DNA from: DATAEK01 sp036258055
GTDB taxonomy: Bacteria; Acidobacteriota; Vicinamibacteria; Vicinamibacterales; 2-12-FULL-66-21
DNA length: 45,629 bases
Reading direction: 5' to 3'
Assembly: GCA_036258055.1 (NCBI GenBank)
Contig: DATAEK010000077.1
Location: forward strand, 1 to 45,629
Both the position numbers and the translations under genes were made by a program. A model generated the notes under the pieces. That model had not been told where the DNA came from, ran no database searches, and was given only the letters and a program-made list of their open reading frames with translations. Positions 22,131-30,283 of the stretch are shown here, in pieces; the first letter of the stretch is position 1; the number at the start of each line of letters is the position of its first letter.

Positions 22131-22142
22131 TCAGCAGATCGA

Positions 22143-23468
22143 CTATTGCACAACTTCGAGCAACGAGACCGTACCCGATACCTCGTTCGCGGCGGCAACG
22201 AACAAACGGCTGCCGACGCGGAAGAATTTGACACCTTCCGGCCCAACCCCGACCGACGCGATGTCGAGGACGACGGGGTCCGTGGGATCGGTGACGTCGA
22301 TCAGCTCGACCGCATTCGCGCGCTCGAGCCCCACCGCGACGAGTGTGCGATCGCGATAGTTCGTAAGGTCGAGGCCTTCCGGTTCGGAGCTGCCTCGATT
22401 GCTGCGGCTATCCGGGTAGACACCCGCTGCGGCGGCCGCATCGTCGATTTGCGAGCCAGTGTCGCCCAGCAGGGCTCCGGTCTCTGCATCGAACAGGCTG
22501 ACGGTACGCCCGCCTCGAGGGCCGGCGTTCCCGGCTGCATCGCGTGTGTCTCCTTCGTCGGCTGTCACGAAGTACCGTCCCGTACGATCGACCACGATGC
22601 CGTCGGGCTCGCGGAACGCAGTCAGGATCTCGAATGGTCGATAGACGCCATCCACCGTCAGATCAGCGGCGTGCGTCGTCTGGCCGAGTCCGAGGAAGGT
22701 TAGTTGCGCGGTCCCCACCTCGACGCGCACGACGCCGTTGTTTTCCTGCAGCGTGACGTACGCGAAGCGGCTGTTCTGACTGAAAGCCACGCTCTCAGGC
22801 TCGAGCGTGTTCGGCGTGTTGTCAATCGGTAACCGCGCGATATCATCGGTCCGCCCCGTACTGAAACCAGGGTTCCCAGCCTGTGACGGCAGTACGATCG
22901 TTTCAACCGAGAGCTCCGCAGGCCGCACGCCGTTGAACCCTCGGAGATCGATGATTGAGATCGATCCAGGCCCGCCGTTCTGACCGATCCCGACGCCTTC
23001 TGCCTCGTTGGCGACTACCGCGTACTGTCCGTTCGGAGCGATGGCTATCGAGTCCGGTTCGATGCCGACGGGAGCGGACGCGAGGAAGGTGCCATCCGAA
23101 AGACGATACGCGGTGACCCTGCCAGTGACGCCGGCACGACCCGTGACCACCAGGAAGTAATCATGGTGCGGGTGAACGGCGGCCGAATTCGGTGTACCCG
23201 CCGCGGTATCGACGGGTAAACGATACAATTGCCGCGGCTGTAGCGGGTTCGACAGGTCCAGCACGTCGATGCTGCCCGCCACGTTGGTCAGGACGGCCAC
23301 GGCATCGGTATGACGAATGCTGATGATCTCGGCGCCGTTCGCACCGAGGCCGGTGTCGTAGGTGGCGCGCAACACGAGACGCGGAGCGCCTGGCGGAGCA
23401 GCCGATGCGACGCTTGCGACCAACATCAATGCGGCCAGGGCAAACGAGACACGACTGCTTCCGTTCAT
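22143..23468 (-). CDS. Secreted beta-propeller protein (choice-of-anchor-I-like)
   Basis: 441 aa. Signal peptide MNGSSRVSFALAALMLVASVASA. The rest is a seven-bladed-type propeller with blocks such as AVLTNVAGSIDVLDLSNPLQ, AVHPHHDYFLVV, DSIAIAPNGQYAVVANEAEG, EPESVAFSQNSRFAYVTLQE, EPDGIVVDRTGRYFVTADEG, EPEGLDLTNYRDRTLVAVGL and GPEGVKFF. These match the choice-of-anchor I / mesenchyme-glycoprotein-like family and are predicted to be exported. Enzymatic role unknown. ATG 23468 is chosen over an in-frame TTG 12 nt upstream because GGAGG ends 5 nt before it. A near-consensus promoter lies about 104 nt upstream. Confidence 0.87.
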   Translation of the reverse strand: MNGSSRVSFALAALMLVASVASAAPPGAPRLVLRATYDTGLGANGAEIISIRHTDAVAVLTNVAGSIDVLDLSNPLQPRQLYRLPVDTAAGTPNSAAVHPHHDYFLVVTGRAGVTGRVTAYRLSDGTFLASAPVGIEPDSIAIAPNGQYAVVANEAEGVGIGQNGGPGSISIIDLRGFNGVRPAELSVETIVLPSQAGNPGFSTGRTDDIARLPIDNTPNTLEPESVAFSQNSRFAYVTLQENNGVVRVEVGTAQLTFLGLGQTTHAADLTVDGVYRPFEILTAFREPDGIVVDRTGRYFVTADEGDTRDAAGNAGPRGGRTVSLFDAETGALLGDTGSQIDDAAAAAGVYPDSRSNRGSSEPEGLDLTNYRDRTLVAVGLERANAVELIDVTDPTDPVVLDIASVGVGPEGVKFFRVGSRLFVAAANEVSGTVSLLEVVQ

Positions 23469-23571
23469 CGGAGCCTCCAAAAGTGACGCGCGCCTTGAAG
23501 CCGCGGTACGCTTCTGCCTACGAAAGGATGGCGTGAGCCGGACGGTGCCCGCGCCACTTGATGGAGGGCCA

Positions 23572-23599
23572 ATTATCGTGCGCCCGCGGAGGTTGTCAA
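23572..23599 (-). promoter_or_regulatory. Sigma-70-type promoter of the beta-propeller gene
   Basis: Minus strand: TTGACA (23599-23594), 16-nt spacer, GATAAT (23577-23572). This is the best sigma-70-like promoter seen in the window. It faces the gene starting at 23468 and predicts a leader of about 97 nt. It ends only 5 bp from the pfkB fragment at 23605. Confidence 0.7.
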
Positions 23600-23604
23600 G
23601 GCTG

Positions 23605-23727
23605 CGGCCAGGATTGGTGAGCGTCCTGGGAAACGACTATCCAGAGGACGTCCTCGCAACACTTCAGGAGCGCGGCGCCGATCTGCGCGGTTTGCGTGCG
23701 TTGGGGCGTTCCGGCGTGCGGACTTGG
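23605..23727 (+). pseudogene. Internal fragment of a pfkB-family kinase gene (codons 45-85)
   Basis: This 123-bp stretch aligns without gaps to 26362-26484 of the intact pfkB/psuK gene. 105 of 123 bases match. Of 14 differing codons, 10 are synonymous. It encodes RPGLVSVLGNDYPEDVLATL then QERGADLRGLRALGRSGVRT and W, against RPGLVSVLGEDYPADVLATL in the intact gene. Neither the start nor the rest of the gene is present. The silent-site pattern says that it diverged while part of a working gene and was broken later. It lies 40 bp from the 3' end of the TPR kinase, so fragment and intact gene form direct repeats around that kinase. Confidence 0.88.
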
Positions 23728-23767
23728 TGCTCGCGGAACTGCGGAAGCACGACCCGGCTCGTCCTGG

Positions 23768-26128
23768 CTAGCGTCCGTCTCGCACCGCCGTGGTCACCTT
23801 TCGAACCATCTCGGCGAATCGCGGGTCGGCCCGCAGCGCATCCAAATCCGGCTCCACGCTCAAGAGCGCAAGGAGACCATATTGTTCTTCGAAGGCATGA
23901 TCGAGCGCTGCAAACGCCGCGTCGTGCTCACCGAGACCGGCATACACCAGGACCAGGTCGAACGCCGGCACGTATCGTTCGTGTGCCTGTGTCCGTAGTT
24001 CGTCGAGGATCTGCTGCGCCATGCGCTTCTCGCCCATCAACGCGTACGTCTGACCGAGCTGCGCGAGATGGTCCGGCTGACGTTGCGAGAGTTGCACGGC
24101 CCGCTCGAGCGCTGAGACCGCCTGCGGGTAGTGCCGCTGATGCCTGTGGGCAGCTCCGAGTCGAGCGAACCCGATGGGGAACTCCGGTTCGATCGCGAGC
24201 ACGGCTCGCGCCTGCTGCTCCGCCTGCGCGTGGCGGCCGGCGAGATGGGAGACCCACGACACACCCGCCGTCACGATGGCGGACGCCGGATCGAGCTGCT
24301 GGCCGCGTGTGGCTTCGGCCATTGCGTCATCGAAGCGTCCACCCGCGGCCAGTCGGATCGCGTGCCAGAAACGGGTCGTCGCGTCGTTAGGATTGAGACC
24401 GAGCGCCCGTTGAAACGCACGCTCGGATCCATCGAGGTCCCAGCTCCACAGCAGCGCGTACGCCAGAGCCGTGTGAGCCTCCGCCAGTTCGCCATCGAGT
24501 TCCAGCGCCCGTGCAGCGGCGGCTTTGGCGCGAGGCAACAGCTCCTTGGACGGGCGGGTTGAGAAGGATGTATTGCTCAACAGCACGTAGCTGCCTGCCA
24601 GCCCCGCGTACGGTGCGGCGTAGCCAGGATCCAATCGAATGGCCTCTTCGAAGAGCGAAACGCTCGTCTGCAGCGCGGGAATCGTCCGCTTGTTCCAGTG
24701 GTAACGCCCCTTCAGATACGCTTCGACGGCCTCCCGACGCACCGCGGGATGGGCCGCAAAACGCGACGCTTGTTGCGGTGTGAGCCGCACTCGCAGCTCC
24801 TCTGCGACGTTGCGAGCGATATCGCGCTGCAGCCCGAGAATGTCTTTGACGTCGCGCTCGTAGCTCCCCGACCAGAGACTCGAATCCGTTGCCGCACGAA
24901 TCAGCTGCGCGCTGACGCGCACCCGCGACCCCTCGCGCACGATGGATCCCTCGACCACCGCGTCGACAGCCAGCTCGCGCGCGATTTCCGGGATCGACTT
25001 CTGCATCGTCCTATAGCGCATGCTCGACGTGCGGGACGTCACGCTCAGCGCACCCAATTGTCCGAGCTCCGTGATCACGGCATCGGTGAGGCCGTCAGCC
25101 AGATAGAATGGCTCGGTGCTCGACAAATCGGTGAACGGCAGCACCGCCAATGATTGGATCGGTGCCGTAACCGTCCGATTCCTCGTCCACACATACCATC
25201 CACTCGAACCGAGGGTGAGGACCATGACCGCCGCCAATACACCATAAAGAAGCGCCTTTCGGCTGCGCGGCGTGTCACTTGGCTTGAACGGTGTCTGCAA
25301 CGCGGCCGCGTCGAGCGCCGCGACGACCTCCCCAGACCGCTGGTATCGGTCGCTGGGCTCCTTCTGCAGGCAGCGGCGGACGATGTTCTGCAGGCCCTGA
25401 GGAACGTGTGGGGGAAGCGGCGGCGCGGAGTCCCGCAGAATGGCCGACGTGACTTCAAACGACGTACGTCCTCGGAAAGGTTGCTGGCCGGTAAGCATTT
25501 CGTAGATCAGGATCCCGAGCGACCAGATGTCGCTGCGCTCATCGGCCACCGCACCTTGCAGGCATTCCGGCGCCATGTAGGCGAGCGTACCGGCGAAATC
25601 GTTGTCGCGCTGCTGCGGCCGCGCTGCACGAGTGGTCGCATCGACATCGGCACGCGTGTGCCGCCGAGCGATCCCGAAGTCGAGGACCTTCGCGCCCACA
25701 TCGCCCGCGATCATGACGTTGGCACTCTTCAAATCGCGGTGGACGACGCCACGCACGTGCGCATGCGCGAGCGCCGATGCGATCTGGATTGCGTATCGCA
25801 CCACCTGCTCGACCGCCATTCCACGCGCGCCAATCGCCGCGGCAAGAGGCCGGCCGTCGACCAGTTCCATCACGATGAACGTCTGCCCGTCCGCTTCGTC
25901 GACCTCGTAGACTGTGCAAACATTCGGATGATTCAAAGCCGAGGCCGCGCGGGCCTCCTGAACAAGGTCTCCGGCGGCGAGGCTATCTGCGGTGCCCTTG
26001 ATGATTTTGATCGCCACCCAGCGATCCAGGCGAGGATCGTGGGCGCGGTAGACCTCGCCCATTCCGCCCGTCCCGAGCAGCGAGTGGATGCGATACCTCT
26101 TGAGGAGCTGTCCGGCAGCTAAAGCCAT
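23768..26128 (-). CDS. Ser/Thr kinase with TolB-like N-terminal-type domain and TPR repeats
   Basis: 786 aa. Kinase domain at about 10-270: LLGTGGMGEVYRAHD, WVAIKII (Lys), VVHRDLKSANVMI, KVLDFGIARRH, MAPECLQG; all catalytic residues are present. A membrane helix lies at about 290-312 (ALLYGVLAAVMVLTLGSSGW). Next is a FlgO/TolB-like domain typical of adenylate-cyclase-type sensors: SLAVLPFTDLSSTEPFYLAD, GLTDAVITELGQL, VDAVVEGSIVREGSRVRVSA. The C-terminal 330 residues are TPR units (ALAYALLWSWDLDGSERAFQ, AQLGQTYALMGEKRMAQQIL). Protein-protein sensing at the envelope is likely. It is flanked by direct repeats of a pfkB segment, a sign of insertion or rearrangement. It is divergent from pfkB. Confidence 0.92.
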   Translation of the reverse strand: MALAAGQLLKRYRIHSLLGTGGMGEVYRAHDPRLDRWVAIKIIKGTADSLAAGDLVQEARAASALNHPNVCTVYEVDEADGQTFIVMELVDGRPLAAAIGARGMAVEQVVRYAIQIASALAHAHVRGVVHRDLKSANVMIAGDVGAKVLDFGIARRHTRADVDATTRAARPQQRDNDFAGTLAYMAPECLQGAVADERSDIWSLGILIYEMLTGQQPFRGRTSFEVTSAILRDSAPPLPPHVPQGLQNIVRRCLQKEPSDRYQRSGEVVAALDAAALQTPFKPSDTPRSRKALLYGVLAAVMVLTLGSSGWYVWTRNRTVTAPIQSLAVLPFTDLSSTEPFYLADGLTDAVITELGQLGALSVTSRTSSMRYRTMQKSIPEIARELAVDAVVEGSIVREGSRVRVSAQLIRAATDSSLWSGSYERDVKDILGLQRDIARNVAEELRVRLTPQQASRFAAHPAVRREAVEAYLKGRYHWNKRTIPALQTSVSLFEEAIRLDPGYAAPYAGLAGSYVLLSNTSFSTRPSKELLPRAKAAAARALELDGELAEAHTALAYALLWSWDLDGSERAFQRALGLNPNDATTRFWHAIRLAAGGRFDDAMAEATRGQQLDPASAIVTAGVSWVSHLAGRHAQAEQQARAVLAIEPEFPIGFARLGAAHRHQRHYPQAVSALERAVQLSQRQPDHLAQLGQTYALMGEKRMAQQILDELRTQAHERYVPAFDLVLVYAGLGEHDAAFAALDHAFEEQYGLLALLSVEPDLDALRADPRFAEMVRKVTTAVRDGR

Positions 26129-26149
26129 AAACGGGCGCGACCATCGTCC

Positions 26150-26155
26150 AGTGTA
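26150..26155 (-). promoter_or_regulatory. Possible -10 element of the TPR kinase
   Basis: TACACT on the minus strand ends 21 nt before the kinase ATG, again implying a very short leader. The match to TATAAT is weaker than for the other two kinase genes. Confidence 0.3.
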
Positions 26156-26171
26156 GACGGATTCAGTCGTT

Positions 26172-26177
26172 TAGAAT
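26172..26177 (+). promoter_or_regulatory. Possible -10 element of the psuK-psuG operon
   Basis: TAGAAT followed by C, 52 nt before the GTG at 26230. No clear -35. Confidence 0.3.
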
Positions 26178-26229
26178 CGTTGGCTTGGAGGACTGAGGCC
26201 GCCGGTTTGGCACACTCAGTTTCGATCCC

Positions 26230-27141
26230 GTGACACCCTCGATCGTGCTGCTCGGCAACCTGCTCGTGGACGATGTCGTGCTCGCGGACGGCACGACGCG
26301 CATGGGGCAACCGGGTGGTGCGCTGTTGTATGGTGCATTGGGCGCAACGCTGTGGGAGGCGAGGCCAGGATTGGTGAGCGTCCTGGGTGAAGACTATCCC
26401 GCCGATGTCCTCGCCACGCTTCAGCAACGCGGCGCCGATCTGCGCGGCTTGCAGGCGTTGGGCCGTTCCGGCGTGCGTACGTGGTTGCTGTACGAGGGCC
26501 ATCTTCGACGCCTGATTCATCGGTTGGGTTGCCCGACGCACGAAGAGGTCTCGCCAGGACCCGAGCTCATCCCGCCCGAATGGAGCGCGGCTCCGGCGTT
26601 TCATCTCGCGCCGATGCCGTTCAGCGTCCAGCGCAGACTGCTCACGTCCCTGTCCCTGCAGCCAACGTTCGTATCAATCGATCCGCACCTGGCTGTCGAG
26701 GAAGACACGCTCGACGATTGGAGAGAAGCATTGGCCCATGCCGATGCGTTCTTTCCGGGTGAGGATGAATTGCGCCTCGAAGGGGCGCAGGCGAATCCGG
26801 AACGGGCGCTGCCTCGTCTGATCAACGGCCGGCTCCGTTTCGTGGTCTTCAAGCGCGGTGCGAAAGGCGGAATTCTCTACGACGCACGTGACGGCCGTTT
26901 CCATGGTTGGACCGCACGCGCAAACACAGTCGTCGATCAGACTGGCGCTGGCGATGCTTTCAGCGTCGGGTTCGTGCTGGCTCACCTCGAAGGGCTTCCG
27001 GTCGAAGCGTGCCTGCAGCGCGCCGTGGTCACGGCAAGCTTCGCGATCGAAACCTGGGGACCTGACGCGCTCCTGGAGGCCGGACGCGCAGAGGCCGACG
27101 CTCGATGGCGTCAGCTGTACGACAGCGAGGTGAAGCGGTGA
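26230..27141 (+). CDS. psuK: PfkB-family carbohydrate kinase, probable pseudouridine kinase
   Basis: 303 aa. PfkB/ribokinase fold: N-terminal GNLLVDDVVLADG...MGQPGGALLYGALGATLW, and the signature VDQTGAGDAFSVGFVLAH near residue 240, with the anion hole GAGD and catalytic Asp. FFPGEDELRLEGA and VVFKRGAKGGILYD are standard late blocks. The family covers ribo-, fructo-, nucleoside and pseudouridine kinases. Pseudouridine is the best guess because the stop overlaps the start of psuG by 4 nt (GTGA). In that pathway the kinase makes pseudouridine-5'-phosphate for the glycosidase. The GTG start at 26230 gives MTPSIVLLGNLLVDD; no Shine-Dalgarno is seen. Codons 45-85 exist a second time at 23605-23727. 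Confidence 0.82.
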   Translation: MTPSIVLLGNLLVDDVVLADGTTRMGQPGGALLYGALGATLWEARPGLVSVLGEDYPADVLATLQQRGADLRGLQALGRSGVRTWLLYEGHLRRLIHRLGCPTHEEVSPGPELIPPEWSAAPAFHLAPMPFSVQRRLLTSLSLQPTFVSIDPHLAVEEDTLDDWREALAHADAFFPGEDELRLEGAQANPERALPRLINGRLRFVVFKRGAKGGILYDARDGRFHGWTARANTVVDQTGAGDAFSVGFVLAHLEGLPVEACLQRAVVTASFAIETWGPDALLEAGRAEADARWRQLYDSEVKR

Positions 27142-28043
27142 CCGCTCTGTGCTCCTACGGCGACGAGGTCGCACGCGCGCTCGCGACGAACGCGCCCATC
27201 GTCGCACTCGAGACGACTGTGGTGACGCACGGCCTGCCGCACCCGGACGGGGTGACAACGGCCCTTTCCCTCGAACAGGTTGTACGCGAGGCGGGCGCAA
27301 CACCCGCCACCATCGGCATCATCGGGGGCGCAATCCGCATCGGTCTCACGCGCACCGAACTGGAGCAGCTCGCGACGACGCCGAACGTCGCCAAAATCAA
27401 CCTGAGTAATCTCGCCGCAGCCGTTTCCAGCGGCCAACCTGGATCCACGACCGTCGCCGCCACCATGTTTGCCGCGCACGCCAGCGGCATCCGGGTCTTC
27501 GCTACGGGAGGCATCGGGGGCGTGCATCGCGACGCGGCCGAGAGCGGCGACGTCTCTGCCGATCTGACGGCGCTGGCGCGGATTCCGGTCGCCGTAGTGG
27601 CGGCGGGCGCCAAGGCCATCCTCGATCTGCCGCGCACCGCCGAGATGCTGGAAACGCTCGGCGTGCCGGTGTTTGGATTGGGGACGGACGAGTTTCCCGC
27701 GTTCTATCGCCGATCGACGGGAATCCCGGTCGATCGCCGATATGACTCGATCGCCGAGCTCGCGTCGGCCGTGCGACTCCACCTGTCGCTCGGTCTCAAC
27801 ACCGGCGTCCTCGTGGCGAACCCCATTCCTGTCGCCGACGAGATGCCGGCGCCGCTCTACGATCTCGCCATCCGCACGGCGCTCGCCGAGGCGGAAAGCC
27901 GCGGCATTCGCGGCCGCGCGGTGACGCCCTTCCTGCTCGACCGCATGCGCGCCCTCACAGGCGGAGAGAGCGTGCGCGCCAACGTGGCGCTGCTGCGTCA
28001 CAACGCGCAGGTCGCCGCGGCGCTCGCGGTCGCGGGTGTCTGA
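27138..28043 (+). CDS. psuG: Pseudouridine-5'-phosphate glycosidase
   Basis: 301 aa, the normal length. Cleaves the C-C glycosidic bond of pseudouridine-5'-phosphate to uracil and ribose-5-phosphate. Family blocks: APIVALETTVVTHGLPHPDG with the metal/substrate Glu, GIIGGAIRIGLTRTELEQLA, NLAAAVSSGQPGSTTVAATM, FATGGIGGVHRDAAESGDVS, AAGAKAILDLPRTAEMLETL with the catalytic Lys, FGLGTDEFPAFY, and NTGVLVANPIP near the end. GTG 27138 is chosen because it overlaps the stop of the upstream kinase by 4 nt (translational coupling) and gives a normal N-terminus. The pair recycles modified nucleosides from RNA turnover. Confidence 0.94.
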   Translation: MTALCSYGDEVARALATNAPIVALETTVVTHGLPHPDGVTTALSLEQVVREAGATPATIGIIGGAIRIGLTRTELEQLATTPNVAKINLSNLAAAVSSGQPGSTTVAATMFAAHASGIRVFATGGIGGVHRDAAESGDVSADLTALARIPVAVVAAGAKAILDLPRTAEMLETLGVPVFGLGTDEFPAFYRRSTGIPVDRRYDSIAELASAVRLHLSLGLNTGVLVANPIPVADEMPAPLYDLAIRTALAEAESRGIRGRAVTPFLLDRMRALTGGESVRANVALLRHNAQVAAALAVAGV

Positions 28044-28297
28044 CGAGCACCCACCCATGCCCCTCAGCGATGCGCGTCGCGCCGTGGACGACCTTGCGGC
28101 ATCGCCGGCATTCGAAGAGACATTCGACAATACCCGCTTACCTTTTTCTGGAGCCGGCATCGCCGTTGCGGTGACGGTGGCGTTTGGCAATCGCGACTGG
28201 ATCCTCCCGGAGGGTTCACGGCGTCGGAACGAGCTTCCGTCGCACACCAGGTGGGTCGAAAAGCAGGGCTGGGGTCTGCGCTTACGACGCGGCCGGA

Positions 28298-29284
28298 TTA
28301 GGTTTGGTCGAGCAACCGCGCGAGCAACTTCGCTTCGCAGTCGTCGGCTCGTGGGCCGCAACTGCTGTTCACGAACACCGCGATCGAAACGCGCCCGAGA
28401 CGCGTGTCTGGGTAGACGGTGGCGCCAAGATTGTACCCGGGGCCGCCGCCCCCGTGATGGTAGTTCCGCCCTCGTCGCGATGAACGGTCCGAGTACACAC
28501 CCATTCCGCCACTGTGAATTTCGTCTGGTTCATCAGAGAGTGGCGCCAACGTGAGCATCTGTGCGAGTGTATCCGGCTCGAGGACGTCACCCGCAATCAG
28601 CCCATCGAACACGCGGGTGATGTCCTCAGCCGTCGAAGCGATGAGCCGAGGTGCACACCAGCCGGGATGATAGCGACCACGAACATCGACAACCTGGCCA
28701 TCGGAGGTCACGTCCGAGCCGAATCCTGGAACGCATCGCATCAGATCGTCGAGCTCAGCGAGAACCGACGTTCGCTGAAGCGCCAATGGCGTGACGACGA
28801 ACTCGTCGAGCACTCGCGCGAACGTCTGACCGGCCACGCGCTCGACGACATCGATGAGCAGCATGTATCCGACGTTCGAGTACGAGAACCTCTCGCCTGG
28901 TGCAAAGAGGACGCCCTTCCGCAGCACCGCGTCAAGAAATTCCTGTCGCGTCCATGGTCGGTCGGGATGTGCGCGGACGGCGTGGTGATACTCCGGCAGC
29001 GGACCGTAGTCACGCAGGCCGCTCGTATGGCGAAGCAAGTGGGTCAGCGTGATCGTGGAGGGAATATCCGCGTCCGGCAGCCATTGTCGTGCACTATCGG
29101 CGAGCCGGAACGATCCCGTCTCCACCAGGCGCAGGACACACATCGCGGTCAGCGTTTTCGTGATGCTGTAAATCGGAAAGATTGCGTCGCCGGGAAAGTC
29201 CGTCGGCGTAGGACGCAGCTTTCCGTTGACGCGAACGGCCGCCGAGACTCGGCCGTCGTTTCCGAGATCACTCGAGAGTGTCAT
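28298..29284 (-). CDS. Class C beta-lactamase-family serine hydrolase
   Basis: 328 aa. Motifs of the family are in order: SITK (nucleophile Ser and base Lys, near residue 40, within FPIYSITKTLTAMCVLRLVE), YSN (within GERFSYSNVGYMLLIDVVE), and HHGGGGPGYNLGATVYPDT as the HxG-type third motif. HLLRHTSGL is also typical. No signal peptide is visible, so it may be cytoplasmic or the start may lie elsewhere. It is more likely an esterase, D-aminopeptidase or other hydrolase than an antibiotic-resistance enzyme. No Shine-Dalgarno is seen before the ATG. It stands alone; the 254 nt between psuG and its 3' end hold nothing recognisable. Confidence 0.88.
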   Translation of the reverse strand: MTLSSDLGNDGRVSAAVRVNGKLRPTPTDFPGDAIFPIYSITKTLTAMCVLRLVETGSFRLADSARQWLPDADIPSTITLTHLLRHTSGLRDYGPLPEYHHAVRAHPDRPWTRQEFLDAVLRKGVLFAPGERFSYSNVGYMLLIDVVERVAGQTFARVLDEFVVTPLALQRTSVLAELDDLMRCVPGFGSDVTSDGQVVDVRGRYHPGWCAPRLIASTAEDITRVFDGLIAGDVLEPDTLAQMLTLAPLSDEPDEIHSGGMGVYSDRSSRRGRNYHHGGGGPGYNLGATVYPDTRLGRVSIAVFVNSSCGPRADDCEAKLLARLLDQT

Positions 29285-29370
29285 GCCAGTGCTTCGGAAG
29301 TTTGACCCAACCGACAGCCACGCTGCGTGGCCGCGCGGTGATTGTGCGCGCCGAAAACACGCGCTGTCGA

Positions 29371-29841
29371 TCAGACACGATCGGACTCGTCGAATACTTC
29401 AGGTCGACGCCAGAGGTAAAGGACGACTGCGAAATTCAGCACGAACACGAGAACGCGAAGCACCCGCGGTTCACGCAGAATCTCGTACAGCTCAATCGGC
29501 ATCAGAGAGCCGGTCGCCCCGATCGTGAACCAGCGGGCCCACGATCGCCGCAAGTAGAGGCCGACCCCCTCAGTGGCCATCAGGACGGCGTACCCGAATG
29601 CCGTCAGGGCGGCGACCATTTCCCCCTTTGCTGTGGTGTGGGCCGCAAACCTCAACATGCGTTCGAACAGTCGCGATGTGTGTGATAGATGAACCGCCTG
29701 AGCGAGCTGAACGACGAGATCCACCGGGTCACGATGAATGGCGAACAGCAGAGCCGAGCCCAACGCGGTCAATAGAACGGCCTTGACCGCTTTGAAGGCG
29801 ACGATCCACGGTAACAACGACGATCGGCGAACGGAGATCAT
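29371..29841 (-). CDS. DUF2127-family membrane protein
   Basis: 156 aa. Four hydrophobic segments: PWIVAFKAVKAVLLTALGSALLF, MVAALTAFGYAVLMATEGVGLYL, WFTIGATGSLMPIELYEIL and VLVFVLNFAVVLYLW. The layout (KxxKAxLLTALG..., ALTAFGYAxLxATEGVGL, basic RRSWARW, YEI) matches DUF2127 predicted membrane proteins, whose role is unknown. Its ATG overlaps the stop of the upstream PH-like gene by 4 nt, so the two are probably made together. Confidence 0.82.
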   Translation of the reverse strand: MISVRRSSLLPWIVAFKAVKAVLLTALGSALLFAIHRDPVDLVVQLAQAVHLSHTSRLFERMLRFAAHTTAKGEMVAALTAFGYAVLMATEGVGLYLRRSWARWFTIGATGSLMPIELYEILREPRVLRVLVFVLNFAVVLYLWRRPEVFDESDRV

Positions 29842-30203
29842 GCGTGAGGGCGACCGATCGCCTCGCGAAGCTCCTGCACGGACGCCGCAGGATTCTCGAC
29901 TTCCACGATCAGTTTCTTGTACCGCTCATGCGCGAGTGACACGATGATCGTCTGCTCAGGATGACGCACATCCCAGAACACCAGCTCCCGATGGTAGAAG
30001 AACGTTCCGGCGGCGAACAGACCCGGCACGTCGGTTCCAACTATCTTGAGGCCGTGCCACCATGTGCCCACCTGCTGGGGATCCGCCTCAACCCCGATGA
30101 CGTGGGCTAATGGAATGTCCAGTTCGCTTCGGAACGCCCAGAGTTGGTGCAGACCTTCAACCTTGAAGGACACCCGATCACCGCGAATTGTGATGTCGAC
30201 CAT
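29838..30203 (-). CDS. Small PH-like-domain protein
   Basis: 121 aa, no signal or membrane segment. The sequence reads as a beta-rich PH-like fold: ITIRGDRVSFKVEGLHQLWAF, IPLAHVIGVEADPQQVG, GTFFYHRELVFWDVRHPEQT, IIVSLAHERYKKLIVEVENP, then a C-terminal helix. I recognise the general bacterial PH-like type but not a function. It overlaps the DUF2127 gene by 4 nt and may act with that membrane protein. A 6-bp inverted repeat sits 4 nt upstream of its ATG. Confidence 0.7.
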   Translation of the reverse strand: MVDITIRGDRVSFKVEGLHQLWAFRSELDIPLAHVIGVEADPQQVGTWWHGLKIVGTDVPGLFAAGTFFYHRELVFWDVRHPEQTIIVSLAHERYKKLIVEVENPAASVQELREAIGRPHA

Positions 30204-30207
30204 GGCA

Positions 30208-30222
30208 CTGAGGGTACCTCAG
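30208..30222. promoter_or_regulatory. Short perfect inverted repeat before the PH-like gene
   Basis: CTGAGG-GTA-CCTCAG begins 5 nt upstream of the ATG at 30203. It could act as an operator or a small RNA hairpin hiding the ribosome-binding site; unproven. Confidence 0.25.
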
Positions 30223-30283
30223 TCGGCCGGCTCGCCTTCTGTCGCCCCATCGACCGTGGGCGAGGGCATGGCTCATGGCCGCG

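Noticed and set aside
28036..28554. Plus-strand open frame whose GTG overlaps the psuG stop
   Set aside because: The first 70 residues match nothing I know and the rest is antisense to the serine hydrolase; overlap alone is too weak to call a gene.
28298..29284. Calling the serine hydrolase a beta-lactamase resistance gene
   Set aside because: The class C fold is shared by many esterases and peptidases; there is no signal peptide or AmpR-like neighbour.
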